DNA from: Paraphaeosphaeria minitans | Taxonomy: Eukaryota; Ascomycota; Dothideomycetes; Pleosporales; Didymosphaeriaceae | Assembly (NCBI GenBank): GCA_015832175.1 | Contig: WJXW01000008.1 | Span: 2,446,800 to 2,510,799, forward strand | Direction: 5' to 3' | DNA length: 64,000 bases | In this document: piece by piece, positions 38,901 to 51,100 of the stretch | How positions within the stretch are numbered: position 1 is the stretch's first letter | How the letters are laid out: every line of letters starts with the position of its first letter | The notes under the pieces: generated by a model | The model's database searches: none | Seen by the model: only the letters and a program-made list of their open reading frames with translations | Told to the model about the DNA's origin: nothing | Program-made: the position numbers and the translations under genes

Positions 38901-39843
38901 TCTTGTGTTAAGTTATATAAAGTAATATAAATTATTATAAAGTAATGTAAAGCTATATAAAGTGATATAACTTTCTGTAAAGTGATGTAAGACAAGTTAT
39001 TAAATATTTTATAAAGTTATACAAGGTTATATTAAGTTGTATAAAGTGATATAAAGCTATATAAAGTAATATAACTTTCTATAAAGTAATATAACTTTCT
39101 ATAAAGTAATGTAAAGCCATATAAAGTAATATAACTTTCTATAAAGTGATATATGGTAAAGGTATTAAATATTATATAAAGTTATATAAGGTTATGTTAA
39201 GTTGTATAAAGTGATGTAAAGCTATAAAAAGTGATATAAAGCTATAAAAAGTGATATAAAGCTATAAAAAGTGATATAAAGCTATATAAAGTGATATAAA
39301 GCTATATAAAGTAATATAAGGTAATATCACTTTCTATAAAGTAATGTAGGGTAAAGTTATTAATGTTCTATAAAGTTATATAAGGTTGTGTTAAGTTGTA
39401 CAAAGTGATATAAATTACTATAAAGTTATATAAAGCTATATAAAGTAGCATAACTTTCTATAAAGTGATGTAAGGTAAAGTTATTAAATATTTTATAAAG
39501 TTATATAAAGTAGTGTTAAGTTATATAAAGTAATATAAATTACTATAAAGTAATATATATTACTATAAAGTGATGTAAAGCTATATAGAGTAATATAACT
39601 TTCTATAAAGTAATGTAAGATGAAGTTATTAAATAATGTATAAAGTTATATAAAGTAATATAAATTATTATAAAGTGATAGAAATTATTATAAAGTGATA
39701 TAAATTATTATAAAGTTATATAAAGCTATATAAATTAATATAAAGCTATATAAAGTGATACAAAGTGATATAAAGTAATATAAAGCTATATAAAGTAATA
39801 TAGAATAGAGTTATTAAATATACTCTAAAGTTATTAGTTATAC
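38901..39843. repeat. 10-bp-period AT satellite between P and TLH, copy B
   Basis: Same monomers and higher-order phrase as 5711-6667, with small changes such as more ATAAAGTGAT and fewer ATAAAGTAAT. It ends immediately before the TLH unit boundary at 39844. Confidence 0.9.
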
Positions 39844-40119
39844 CTATCTAAGAGGAAGAGGCGTTGGTGGTTACAGACGCGCTAAGATTGGCTTAGCGTT
39901 AGGGTTAGAGTTAACGAATTAGGTAGGATTTAATACTAGAAACGTGTTAGACTAGGGGCAGAAATAATCCTATTCCCTAGCTATTTCTATTTCTTTCTTA
40001 TTCTAATTCATCTTAACGTAATCTCTTATACTAATCTACCATCTCTTATTTACAAAATAGGATGGTGGTAGCGTAGGGTTTAGCTATTACTTTTTACTGC
40101 TAATTCGTAATAGAGTTCT

Positions 40120-43100
40120 ACTAGGACGCTCGAGCTTCCGCGTTAAGCCTAGCTAATAGAGTACTAATATTACCACATTAACAGAATTCTTAGTAGCAAC
40201 AGTAACTAGCAGGAGAAAACTTAGCGTAAGCTAATATATAAAAGTATATTTATTTTATTAAGGAGTACAGCGTACTTTACTATAGTAAGTATAAAGCCAG
40301 TATAGAAAATCTTAATATATATCTTTGTTAAAAGCATAGTGTACTAGTTAATAAATAAAGGAAATTTATTAAAAGCTGCGCTCTTTTAAAAAGATAAGGG
40401 CTAGACAGCGTTACACTACTAAACACTAGTGGACTACTAATTTAGGTCTTAGGAGCGCTGTTAGATAGCTTCTAATATAAGCAGCTAGCATATAGCTATC
40501 TTACGCAAAATAAGGGCTAGATATAACTATATTATAACAGTTATAGGTTAGCGTTTAAGACAGGATTAGATGCGCTCTACTAGAAGGTAAAGATATAGTC
40601 TTTCTTTCCTACTTTAGGATAGTAGCGGTACTTTGTAGTTTACGTCCCTAATATAGCAGACAGCAGAGTAGACGCTAGGGCATATAAAAAAGAGGTAAAA
40701 GACATTCTGGCAGAGTACGCGTAAACGTAGGAGGAGAGGAAGCAGCAAGAGTAGGTAATAGATATAAAAGTTATAAAGATAGATAAGATAGGCTAGTAGA
40801 AGTTTATAGAGTGGCTAGAGCACTTTATAAACTGTAACTGTATATACCTTACCTACGCGATCTAGCTACTGCACTAAGATAAGCCTAAGCTATAGAAGGC
40901 CGCGTAGGCTATAGAGTAGCTAGTGGAGCAGAGCGTCTAAAGGCTATCCTCGCTACCATGTAAAACCTAATAATAGGTAAAGAGTGCATAGGCCAACAAG
41001 ATCTACTAGTAGCCAATAGCCTAACTATAGAACCTAGAGAGCTAGGCGCGCTATACTAAGTACATTATAATATTCGTGTACTATGTCCTACGTATTATCG
41101 CCGCTAAAGAAGTAGATAAGAAGAGTAAGGATATAGAGAGTAGTAAGGGTAATAGCACTAATAATAGTAGTAACAGCGACAGCAGTAGTAGTAGTAACTA
41201 TAGTAATAAGAGCCCGCCTAAGGCCCACATAGGTCGCCAAGTTAAAGTTAATCTTATAAAGGACGCGCAGGAGATGTTTCCATAGAAAGAGAACTAAAAG
41301 CTACTAGCCACTATACTCTAGAAGGCCCTAGACAGTAACAACAAAGCTGGCCACATTATTCTAGTACGCCAGATGCTTAGTACGTTTATTATAACAACCT
41401 ACATTTATAGTTTATTTAAGAGCGGGCTTGTTTACTTTACTACTATACTTAGGTTTAATTTAGAAATATGTTAACTACACACTATAAAGAACTATTTATA
41501 TCTAGTGGCTAGGATAGTGTACTGCGTTTAGGTAATTAGTGTTAAACACCTACTTCTGCCCGCGTAATAGGAATAGTAGGGCTTAGTGGAACGTAACTAC
41601 TATCTTAACCTAAGAAAGCGCTTTCTAGCAGATAGGTTCTTTAGCCTAATAAGCCAGCTGCTTAGTTTACTGGCCTATAGTAAGTTTATTAGCATAAATA
41701 CTAGCAACGTAGGCAACGCCTTCTAGTTAGAGGATAAGAAAATCTTCTACTTTAATAGTAGACCTATTGTTATACACTATTTCTAGCTAATAGTCTAAGA
41801 ACTATTAACTAAGCTAGAGGACCTACTCTAGGGTAAGCTACTCTAGATCTGTAGTTCTAGTTAGTATTTTCTAATCTAGTTTAACCTAATTTAGGACAAT
41901 GTCGCGTACATATAACGCAGTATATCCTTTATTACGCACAGGAATAATAGCCTAAAGAATGGCTTACAATAGATACTTAAATAGATAATATAGGACAAGT
42001 AGGGTTAGAAGCTCTGCTCTAGAAATAGAACTTAGAACGTTATATACGTAAAGCTATACCTATGCAGTATTAAGCGCTTTAAGGAGCTAGAGCTTACTAA
42101 TCTCTATATTAATAAGGGAATACTAGGTTAGGGCACTAAGATTACGTTAATATAGTTCTATAATAGAGCACTACAGGACTGTAACCTCTTTATAATAAAC
42201 AGACAGATTATAATAGTAGTCTATTACTATAAGTCACAGTTACAGTTTAATAAGCCTAAGGTTATTCTAAGGTTCCTGCCCTTATAGCTCTTATAGGTGC
42301 TTATTATATACCTAGTGTACGTGCAGCCGTTTAAAGAGTACCTAACTATAGAGGTGCTAGGCGGCAGCTTTACTAACTACCTATAGGCTAATAAGCAGGG
42401 TCTGTGGCACATAGATTACCTAACGCGAGTGCTAAAGTGCGAGATAGGTAAGTACCTAAAAGTGGCGCTAAATACGCTTAACTACTAATATACAGCAGTA
42501 GGGATTAGGCAGGAGGTAGTTAGGGCTGTGTTTAGGCAGGGTTACTAAGATAAAGTAGGTGAGATTAAAGAGCCTAAAGTTAATAAGGATAGTAAGAGCC
42601 TATTAGAGCTGCAGAGCGCGTAGACAACCAAAATTAGTCTAGCCAACTATAGTGTGCCTATTAATATTATGAAGCATCTTAGTATGCGTTTAATTAAGAC
42701 CTTCTAGCTGCTTAGTTAGCGCTAGCACAAGTTTCTAAGTATAGATAGGCATAAGATACGACCTAGTATAGCCAGGAAGCAGCGATAGAAAAAAGAAGAA
42801 GATAGTTAAGATAAAGGAAGAGATAATCTTACTATAGTTATACTGTAGAAGAAAACTAAACTAGGGGGTGTTACTGTGAGTGCGATGTCTAGAGCGATGT
42901 AGTAGGCACTTGGCTAGGCTATTATATTATTTAAGTTAGATAAGCAGAAATAGGCCATGTTCGCTATAGTAAATAGTTAGACACTGCTAGTGGTTATACT
43001 CCCTATAGGTAGAGGTAAGAGTTTACTATTTATAGTGCTAGCCTACCTTAACTATACTAGCGTAACTATAGTTATGGTGCTATTCCGCGCGCTAATTAAG

Positions 43101-44534
43101 GACCTGGCAACGCGTATTTGTGTACGTGGTATTAACTACGTGGAATGGGTTAACCACAAAATAAATCTGGCCTCTATTATACTAGTTGGTGCTAATGTCG
43201 CTAGTAGCGTGGGGTTCCTAAAGTATGCTAGCTCGCTAAAAGATAAGAAGTAGCTATAGTAGGTAGTAATTAATAAGTGCTATCTTATTATTACCTCTAG
43301 CTATTAGCGGCCAAAGCTAGCAAAGCTGCAGAATCTATGTGTGCTTATATACCTAATTATACTACTAACAGTAACGCTATTACCTATACTAGAGGGGGTG
43401 TTAGGTAGAAGGATATTAATTTAAGCTACTACCTATATCTAGGCCAGTATAGTGCGGCCTAACATCTAGTATTACGTGTTATAGTGTGGGCGAGGTAAGG
43501 CCATAGAGGCAGCACTGGCCATATGTTAATAGTGGCAGGAACAGCTACAGGGTGGCCAGAAAGGCGTTATCTACTACTACAGCAGAACTGTATACAAAGT
43601 GCTAGTAGGGGCGCTAGGCTATAAGTACTACTACGCTAGCAAGTTAGATTAAACTAAAATCCTCGCTAGCTGGCTAGATAAAGGTGGGCTTATTATAGTA
43701 ACATTAGCGCTTAGTACTAGGGTTAACTTTCCTAGCATTATGTTTGTCTTACACGTAGGTATACTATAGAGTATAATTAACTACTACCAGGAGAGTAGGC
43801 GTGCGGGGCGTAGCAGCGAGGTAGTGGACTTAGTTATTATTGTTAAGCCAGGTAAGGTAGAGAGGCGAATCTAGGAGGGTAGAGCGTTAGTAAACATATA
43901 TGTAATAGGTATGTTTATTAAGAGTAAAGGCTGCCAGTGTAGGAAGATAAGTAAGTATATAGATAGATAGTAGGTAGTATACAGTAACATAGACTTAACT
44001 AGGTGCGATTAATACAGTAAGGGCTAGATTAAGTAGTAGTAGGCCTAGTCGCTTATAGTAAGTAAGTGGCAAGAGGTGGAGGCAAGTATAGACAAGCTGT
44101 AGGCTAGGTGTGCAATATACTAGGTGCTAGGGTAGGTAGGCTAGTAAGAGTATAGAACAATACTGTGCACAGCGCAGCCTATAATAATAAAAAGGGACAT
44201 AGATAAGTTCTAGCGAGGGGTGCGTAACGCTAGGAACTGCCATAGCTATTAAAGGTGCTAGGTAAGCTAGAAGTGGTACATAATAGGGCAGGACGTCGTG
44301 AACTTATACTAGTGGCCAAATATTATAATTTCTATAGCTAGGGCAGTAATAGGGATTATGGATAGGCTTAAGATTATTTAGCAGTGTAGGTTCTAGGGCG
44401 AGTGCGAGGTTTCGTGCTAGGCGTACTAGGTATGGCTTGGACAGCGCCATTGTGAACATATCTAGGGCGAATTTCTTAGTAATGCAATAGTAGTAGCTAT
44501 AAGAGTTATTATAAAACTTAAAGAGAAGAATTAG
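40120..44534 (+). pseudogene. RIP-broken telomere-linked RecQ helicase (TLH), copy 3
   Basis: Full-length homologue of 57908-62329. The start codon is ATA (40120-40122) and the stop is kept at 44532-44534. Many Gln/Trp codons read TAG/TAA, but long sections stay close to the intact protein. An open stretch of 87 codons (42990-43253) covers the segment just after motif I and on to before motif II. The acidic Ser/Asp/Asn-rich linker is readable near 41110-41215. The helicase is dead; the milder damage suggests fewer rounds of RIP than in copy 1. Confidence 0.93.
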
Positions 44535-45180
44535 GCCTAGAATATAGTACTTTACTTCTATTTTTTAAAAAATCTCACTTTGTATATATTATAGCAGAGT
44601 TAGCCTATCTATTATAGATTTTATTTTACTTTACTATATATTAGTATAATAGGATGTAAGTTTTAGAAATTATAGAAAAAATAGAAACTAGAGTCTTCTA
44701 GAAGACTTTAGGAATTGTATAAAATAAGTAAATTTCTAAAAACCTAAGTACTAGTATTAATACTATCTTATAACTTATTAGAATTTAATAAAATTATAAT
44801 TAAACTATATTTCTACTTTTTTATAAACTTTACCACTAGTTATTAAATAGTAGTATACTTTTTTATATACTTATAATAATTTTTACTTATTTAGTAATTA
44901 TAAGTTTTACTTTAAATAGTTTATACTAATAGTATTATATAACTACTAGAGTGAAACTAAATTTAATTTTATATTAATAATTTATATTTCTATTAAAAAG
45001 AGAATATAAAAGAAATTATTAAAGTAGTAGTATTTATAAGTAGAAGTAGGACTTATAAATAATAAAACTAAATTACTAAACTATGTAGTAGGGGTTAAAT
45101 AATTTCTAGTTATTATAAAATTAAGAAAAAAAAACTAAAGGGTTATTTTTTATTAAAGGGAAAATATATATTTCTAAAGT
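44535..45180. other. AT-rich 3' spacer of TLH copy 3
   Basis: Near-identical to 11360-12000 and 62330-62985. No gene. Confidence 0.7.
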
Positions 45181-45943
45181 TATAGAAAATATAAAGTAAT
45201 ACAACTTTTTAAAAAGTAATATAAGGTAAAGTTATTAACTATTCTATACAGTTGTATAAGGTTATGTTAAGTTATATAAAAGAATATAAATTATTATAAA
45301 GGAATATAAAGCTATATAAAGTAATATATAGTAAAGTTATTAAATATTTTATAAAGTTATATAAGGTTGTATTAAGTTATATAAAGGGATATAAATTATT
45401 ATAAAGTAATATAAAGCTATATAAAGTAATATAAAGTAAAGTTATATAAGGTTATATTAAGTTATATAAAGTGACATAAATTACTATAAAGCTATATAAA
45501 GTGATATAAAGCTATATAAAGTAATATAAAGCTATATAAAGTAATATATGGTAAAGTTATTAGATATTTAATAAAGTTATATAAAGTGATATAAATTATA
45601 ATAAAGTAATATAAAGCTATATAATATTATATAACTTTCTATAAAATAGTATAAGGTACAGTTATTAAATATTTTATAAAGGTTTACAAAGTAGTGTTAA
45701 GTTGTATAAAGTGATATAAAGTAATATAACTTTCTATAAAGGGATGTAAGGTGAAGTTATTAAATGTTATATAAAGTGGTATAAAGCTATATAAAGTAAA
45801 ATAAAGTTATATAGAGTAATATAGGATGGACTTATTAAATGTTATTTAAAGTTATTAGTTATACTATAAAACAAACTTAGTAAGGAGAGAAGAATAAGCT
45901 TCTTATTATAAAACTTTAAATAGTAGAGAAAAGTTAGGACTCT
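45181..45943. repeat. 10-bp-period AT satellite and distal remnant of TLH copy 3
   Basis: The array of ATAAAGNNAT monomers runs to about 45860. It is followed by about 80 bp matching the start of the distal segment of the terminal unit, then cut by the Q block. Confidence 0.85.
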
Positions 45944-46034
45944 AATATTATTAGGACTGAGGATTCGGATCTAGTATCGTCCGTGCGCTAGTACGTGCGC
46001 ACTGGCGCTAGTCTGTAAACGGCTAGCCCACCGA

Positions 46035-46235
46035 CGCGCTATCTCGCGTATTGACGCACTATCTTAACGCACTATCCCACGCACCAACGCACTATCTTGA
46101 CGCACTATCCTGCGCACCAACGCACTATCTCAACGCGCTATTCTATACACTAACGCACTATCTTAACGCGCTATCTTACGCACCAACGCACTATTTCAGC
46201 GCACCATTATACGTATTAATTTATAATTTACCATC
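46035..46235. repeat. 33-bp tandem repeats at the left edge of the Q block, copy B
   Basis: About five 33-bp units, clearer than in copy A. One frame reads a repeated 11-residue phrase beginning THYLNAL. I treat this as repeat DNA because nothing supports translation. Confidence 0.85.
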
Positions 46236-46279
46236 TCGACCTCACACCCCTATCTATCTGGTAAGTGCAATTTCTGGCT

Positions 46280-48150
46280 AACTATCCCAATCGTAACTTT
46301 TAACTGCACGACTGCACGACTTCACCCATAAACTATAAGCCTACCCTTTTACCCATATAGGGGACCTTTACGTGTATAGGCTGCGAGGACTCCTTGTAGT
46401 ACCACTGGGGGGTAGTTACAAAAGTTTATAGCACTATTATTATTAGGGCGAAAACTTTATTAAGAAGCCCTAAGGAATCGCACTATCTGTAGGTCATGCT
46501 AAGCTACTAAACGATTTCAACCCCATACTAGGACTGAAATTAGCATAACGCAGAATTATGGATTACGTAAACCTTTCTTAAGTACCCCTAATTGGTAAAT
46601 ATAACTCTTTTAAGTGTTACCTAGCCATTGTACGAATTGTTAACATCCCCTAGGAGCTACTAACTACTTACCAGTTGGAAACCTGTAATTAAATTACAAT
46701 ACGCTAGATTCTCGTCCGAAAGCATCTCTAGGAGTAAGGGCTCCAGTAGCTCTAGATCTAATATGTACGCCTTATACGTTTCCGCCACAGCTATCGCGCT
46801 TTCGAAGATAGTATTATTGTATTACATAACTATATCTATCCATTGCTAGAGCTGCGCAACTGTTATGTCTTGTTTAATATAGGTGTTGGATATAAAGTTT
46901 CTTGGTAGTATTATAAACATGCCTACACTAAATCTTACCTTAAGTAGACACTATTGTCTCCCTGCATCTAAGCACCAACCAAATTCTCTCCACGCTGTAG
47001 GATGCGTTTCCTTAGTTAGTTCCTCCTCTTCTGTTGTGCTAAATTCTTAAGTAAATAAAAGTTTTTTTGTAATAGACGCGTATCCTTTCCCTTTTCTACC
47101 AGATGGCATCTTTCTTTTTCGTACCAGGCCCTCTAATAATTTAAACTCTAACCATAGCGCTGCCTATATTTAGCGCTGCTACATCTTACTTATAATACCA
47201 ACTGCCTGTCCCTGTCTTACGCTCTTGTATAGCGAATAGAACCTCTTAGTCTTAAATTATATAAAACTATATTCCATGAAACCAGCACTAGAGTGTTGCG
47301 ATAATGCCATGCTGCTCTTTAGTATAGTGTTAGCTATAGTACTGTTACCCTCTTTGTATTTAACTATGTCTGGTAGTCTCTCCACCTTTTCTTTAAATAA
47401 CTGTAGGCCCTGTGTGTGCTTTATCCTTTATACCTATAACACTATTTTCTAATTACGTAGACACTTAGCCGCACCTATAGTAACTGCTTGGCTTATTATC
47501 CCTTCCCTAATAGTAGCGCCCACTCTTAGTAGTTTTTTCGCGAATATACAGTAACGTGCCTCTTCTCTATTGTCTTTTAATAACTCTGTCTCCTCTATGT
47601 ATTATATACATGGCACGACTTCTATTATTGTGTTTACTAGCTAACGCTTTGGCTTTCGATTTCCATTCTTTACTAAATAGCTGGTTGCTTTTAACGTGCG
47701 ATTTTGTTTTAGAGGCGCTTTTAGGGCCTCCACTTAAGTGTTTTCCTCTTTACCCAACTCTTCCTCACCATTACTTTGGCGCGCTTGGTCCCTATAGACA
47801 GAGTGTAAGAAGTGAAAAAATTCTTCCTTTTCTACTTGTTTACATATCTATTACACTGTAGACTTAGGTAAGCTGCATAGAAATGCCTTAGCAAAAGAAC
47901 CTCTTCTTTATAGAACTAAACACTATATAGGCTTCTAATTATAAACTTGTTTATGTGCGTCTTATATAAGGGAGGGAATTAGACTACTGTTATCCTAAAG
48001 CACCTTAGCCGGCAAGATTAAAGAATAGTAGGCTATGGTGTAATATGGTGTTTATATAACCTAGAATAATAAATGTTGCCTAGTGTTTCTTGTCTCCCCT
48101 TAGCACTAAAGTTTAGCCAACTCATTTTAACTATAGACGTAGATTGAAAT
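46280..48150 (-). pseudogene. Unrecognised RIP-broken gene S, copy B
   Basis: Best-preserved copy of S. The minus-strand frame runs from about 48150 down to about 46280. It includes a Cys-containing N-terminal part, an acidic stretch near 47750 (NGEEELGKEEN), then a mainly Leu/Ile/Lys/Gln-rich body. A basic segment (KRKMPSGRKGKGYASI) lies near 47110 and a Leu/Glu-rich stretch (DLELLEPLLLEML) near 46750. Only RIP-type stops interrupt it over most of its length. No known family is recognised. It diverges from the Q helicase, and the frame may overlap that gene's 5' end, so one of the two starts must lie further in. Confidence 0.52.
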
Positions 48151-48170
48151 TAATTACACCACTACTAACC

Positions 48171-51100
48171 ATGGAGACTTCTAAACACATTCACTATAAT
48201 AAGACCCATTACTTTATCACCTACGTACTACATGAATATGTGATACTCCCAAGTAAGATGTTTTCCCATTTTAATAAGGAATATAGATAAGAAATAACTA
48301 GTAAAGAGAGGCGCGTTATCTAAGAATGTGTTAATAAGCTTAGGAACCTTCACCCACCACTATAAGAGAAATACAAAGAATTTACAGTCCCTAACACCTT
48401 AGTACTAGCCTTCCCTGGCCTATGTGTTATCCCTAACAGTTATTGCTGTCGTCACTGTACCTATATTGCTACTGGGATTTCTGTAAGGTATAACATGTGA
48501 GGATACCTACACTAGGAATATAAACTTTACGTTCCAAACGTAGCTAAAGAAAGAAGGCAGCTCTAGTACAGTAAGTAAGTAAAGGGCGTAAATTACCAAT
48601 AGTTTTTCCCCTCTGTGCCACCCCTATTCTAAAACCTTTGTCTTACTTATAAATTTGTAGTTAAACTATCCATAAACTTACATAGCTCCAAAGCCACCAC
48701 TAATAGCGTTAAAAACCTAACCAAACCTAGCGCAGTCCCTATACCTATTTCTGCCCCTACTAGCAGTAAATTTGCAGATTAGCTCTAGGAAGCGTTGCAA
48801 TAGGCTAAGAAAGTAAAGCAGAAGTAGTTGGCAGCTATACCTAGCACACCCTCTGTCTCTACGAATCCTTGGGTTGCCTACACAGGTATCCTGTAAGTGT
48901 TCAGTAATACGTCTACATGGGCAGAGGCTTTACAATATATGGCTATACTAACTACTATAGGTGATCTAAAGCTGTATTATCTCTACGTAACTGTAAAGAG
49001 TATGGCTAGAACTTGGTAAAATGTTACTAGTAAAGCCTCCCGCTACGCCCGCATAAAAGTAATATAGGAATATAAGACTAATGTTCCCCTTACTCTACTA
49101 GAGCCATATTAGGACCCTCGCCTCCACCACGCAGGACCGCTCCAGAAGATATTTATCTTCTTCTACCACGTATTAGTTAATAATATAGAGAAGCCACTAA
49201 CACTTCATTTACAGCCTTATTAGGAGCAGACCTGGTGGGACATTACAGAGTACTTGAATTTAATAGATAATATCCCAGAAGTCTAAGAGCACCACACTAG
49301 AACTTAATTTACATTATTTAAAGAGCACTGCCATTACTTTTGGCTATCCCTTATTAAATAAACTAGTTAAACTGAGTATTTCGAACTTGCCCTGCTAACA
49401 CCTATGGCGTTCCTAATACTTTCCTATAATAGAAAGGGTTTTTAAGAGGCGTACAACTTCGCAATAGATATATTAGCTATAAAGAAGTTTTACTGTTTTA
49501 CAGGCCTTTAGAAACTACAGGATAATCTTGTCCATTTAAATAACGTCTAGCCCTAGGCTACCATAAATAGTATGTAGACTACTATTTTGCTTAATAAGGC
49601 TTCCCTTCTCATCGCTAAGCAAGATAGTAACATGTTCATAGAGGTAGAGAACCGTAATCTCATAGACACGTTTAAGGCGTGGGTATATAACTACCTTACT
49701 ATAGAGTATTCTATAAGCATAAGCTGGCTTATAAACACGGCATAGTTTATTAGTAAGTTCCAATACAGTAAGAACCTAGATGCCTTTGTGCACTAGAACG
49801 GGGATACAGTTACTGTGTGCAACATAAGAACAACCCTGGCCTTGTTTATAATAATAGCCAGAAATGAGTATAAAGAGACCTTAAAGATCCTATGCCAGCT
49901 AACCTTTGTGTCTGCTTGTTTAGACCTTCCAAATATTCTATGGGAACTTCTGGTGGAGGAACTGAAAAATGTTACACCAGGCTTCTCTATATTCGGCCCT
50001 AATAATAGTAACCTTGTGCATGGAGCCGACTTCGTTGTTAAAAACCTAATAAAGGGGGTAGGTTAAGAAAGTTTTTTAACTACCCCCCTTACAAACCTAC
50101 GTAACTTCACCTAGGTACAGCGATACTATAATCTAGTACAGAAATTTCTAAAGCATCTTCTTTACCTAATTTACTTTACTAGCAGCTAACCTAGCCATAG
50201 AACAGAAGTGCTTAGCGTTTAACTTAAGAACAGTTATACTATAGGTATGTGTAACATCTTCCTATATAATAGTCTTATTATGGTAGTCCTACGATACTAT
50301 AAAGGGTACAACTGTGACAAGACTATAAAGACCATATACAGATTCCTCCTAGCGGAGGTGGGCAGTCTCTTAGTGTAGTATATTTGGCTGGTCCAACTAT
50401 TCTATCTAGTCGTCCAAGGATAAATAGGGACAGACCTTTGCAACCACTATTATAAGCAGGCGCAAAGTGTGCTCCTGTGGCCAGATATAGTAGAAAAATA
50501 ACACACTACGTTGTATATCCTTAGTTTAGCTATCCAGAGTGCTAGTCTTTGTTAGATTAGGCAGGAGATTAATATTAGTACTTTATGTTACTTTATAATT
50601 GCTTTCACCCGCTAGTTCGCCAGCTCTAAGATGCTTGTTTAGGAACTTACTAAAGAGGATATAGATAATATTATAAATAAGGTGGAGGCTAAAGCACAAG
50701 AAATGTAGGCTAGACACCTACCTAAAATAGCCTACGTAGTATACGCACTTAATGTGTTAAAAATATTTACTTGCTTATTTAATAATACAAAGGTACACTT
50801 TAAGATGTTATAGAAATGGTATTACGCCATTTATTTCAGCTTAGTAGAAGCGTAGCTAAGTCTTAACTATTGTAAGAGTATTATAGCTACTACTTAATAG
50901 CAGAATACTAAGAGAAGTAATATTAATCTCCTGCAACTATTACAAGAGAACTTTGGATGCGACGCCCAATTTAGAGGTATATAGAAGGCCGCCCTATTAG
51001 CCATCCTTATAGGCGAAAGTGTAGTAGTGTATATTATAAGCACTAGAGCTAGTAAAAGTCTCTTCTTTATACTACCAGCCTGCTGTCCAGGCTATAGGTA

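Larger units (their letters stand above)
33177..45943 (+). repeat. Segmental duplication, left arm (P + satellite + TLH), copy B
   Basis: Counterpart of 1-12855. It ends inside the distal tail of TLH copy 3 (GTTAGGACT at 45933-45941), where the second Q block begins. It keeps more C:G at variable sites than copy A. Confidence 0.9.
39844..45943 (+). repeat. TLH unit, copy 3 (distal tail lost)
   Basis: It starts at CTATCTAAGAGG and contains the leader, the dead coding region, spacer and satellite. It stops at about 45942, near the position equivalent to 63688 of the terminal unit, where the Q block begins. It is the least mutated of the three dead copies. Confidence 0.88.

Noticed and set aside
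41076..41285. A 69-codon Ser/Asn-rich frame
   Set aside because: It corresponds to the acidic linker of TLH copy 3 (residues about 323-390 of the intact protein) with Asp/Glu codons changed to Asn/Lys by RIP.
42990..43253. An 87-codon open frame that looks like a small helicase-like protein
   Set aside because: It is a stop-free piece of the dead TLH copy 3, between motifs I and II, not a separate gene.
46051..46281. A 76-codon frame made of an 11-residue repeat
   Set aside because: It arises from the 33-bp tandem repeat, whose length is a multiple of three. In the inner copy the same stretch is interrupted.
47556..47861. A 101-codon plus-strand frame rich in Leu, suggesting a membrane protein
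   Set aside because: It is antisense to gene S, whose minus-strand frame is far longer. The hydrophobicity is explained by the complement of Lys/Glu codons.
49815..50066. An 83-codon open frame
   Set aside because: It is a surviving piece of the middle region of the dead Q helicase, not an independent gene.
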